This document shows, in pieces, positions 5,341-5,547 of a DNA stretch of 5,547 nt (positions within the stretch are counted from its first letter, which is position 1; each line of letters opens with the position of its first letter). The DNA is from Methylotetracoccus sp. Lineage in GTDB: Bacteria > Pseudomonadota > Gammaproteobacteria > Methylococcales > Methylococcaceae. The position numbers and the translations under genes were made by a program. The notes under the pieces are model-generated. The model was not told the DNA's origin. It searched no databases and was given only the letters and a program-made list of their open reading frames with translations. The stretch is taken from assembly GCA_025458755.1 (NCBI GenBank), contig JALORT010000169.1, positions 1 to 5,547 on the forward strand. Direction: 5' to 3'.

Positions 5341-5547
5341 TCAGGTACCGGGCCGCCGCGGCGGCAGATTCGGCGCACCGCCTGGAACCGAGGCGGGCAG
5401 CAGGCGCATCGTACTCAATCTGAGTGCGCGCCGCTGGTCATCGCCCCAAGAAGCGCTGACATCCACCCAAACCGGTGTGTTGGGAAAATTCACATTGCTG
5501 AGATTTCCCGCCGGAATCGGCATGGGCGAGACCTGAATTTCCCAACG
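5341..5547 (-). CDS. gspI: Type II secretion minor pseudopilin GspI, C-terminal part (5' end outside window)
   Basis: This is the last 68 codons of a gene whose start lies beyond the window edge; the frame stays open to base 5547 and ends with TGA at 5343-5341. The visible protein starts RWEIQVSPMP and continues through VWVDVSASWG and RALRLSTMRL. This pattern of short amphipathic beta strands ending in an Arg/Leu/Ser/Thr strand resembles the C-terminal globular domain of GspI. GspI is a minor pseudopilin that forms the core of the I-J-K tip complex of the periplasmic pseudopilus. The diagnostic N-terminal prepilin peptidase site cannot be seen, so the call rests on the C-terminal pattern and on its position just before gspJ and gspK. 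After the last strand there is a roughly 18-residue Pro/Gly/Arg tail (ASVPGGAPNLPPRRPGT) that seems longer than usual. The stop lies one base before the chosen gspJ start. Confidence 0.85.
   Translation of the reverse strand, partial: RWEIQVSPMPIPAGNLSNVNFPNTPVWVDVSASWGDDQRRALRLSTMRLLPASVPGGAPNLPPRRPGT

Overview
The window is an internal piece of a type II secretion system (T2SS, general secretory pathway) operon. All genes lie on the minus strand, so transcription runs from high to low coordinates. In that order they are gspI (5' end cut off by the window edge), gspJ, gspK, a 209-nt gap with three inverted repeats, gspL, gspM, a gspN/gspC-like gene and gspD (3' part cut off). Apart from the K-L gap, neighbours overlap or lie within about 20 nt of each other, as expected for one translationally coupled transcript. 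No RNA gene, CRISPR array, insertion sequence or convincing promoter was found. The long plus-strand open frames are antisense shadows of these genes.

The order I-J-K-L-M-N-D matches the Xanthomonas xps cluster (E-F-G-H-I-J-K-L-M-N-D as I recall it) rather than the C-D-E... order of Klebsiella pul or Vibrio eps. The DNA is GC-rich (about 60% by eye). Gene order, the XpsL-like GspL, the short-type GspM and the GspC-like GspN point to a gammaproteobacterium or a related beta/gamma lineage. I cannot name the genus.

Functionally, GspI, GspJ and GspK are minor pseudopilins that cap and prime the periplasmic pseudopilus. GspL and GspM are inner-membrane platform proteins that link the cytoplasmic ATPase (GspE, outside the window) to the periplasm. 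The GspN-like protein has one membrane anchor and a GspC-type HR domain, and probably bridges the platform to the secretin. GspD is the outer-membrane secretin. Its visible part has a lipoprotein signal peptide, a long linker, domains N0-N1-N2 and the start of N3.

This is a recognisable system, not a wholly new one. Points worth a second look are: the lipidated, probably self-piloting secretin with a roughly 65-residue linker; the odd gspN-gspD junction, where a strong ribosome binding site faces an 8-codon ORF and an early in-frame stop instead of the apparent gspD start; the palindrome cluster in the gspK-gspL gap; the Pro/Ala-rich then acidic tail replacing a PDZ domain in the GspC-like protein; and the frequent use of GTG and TTG starts.
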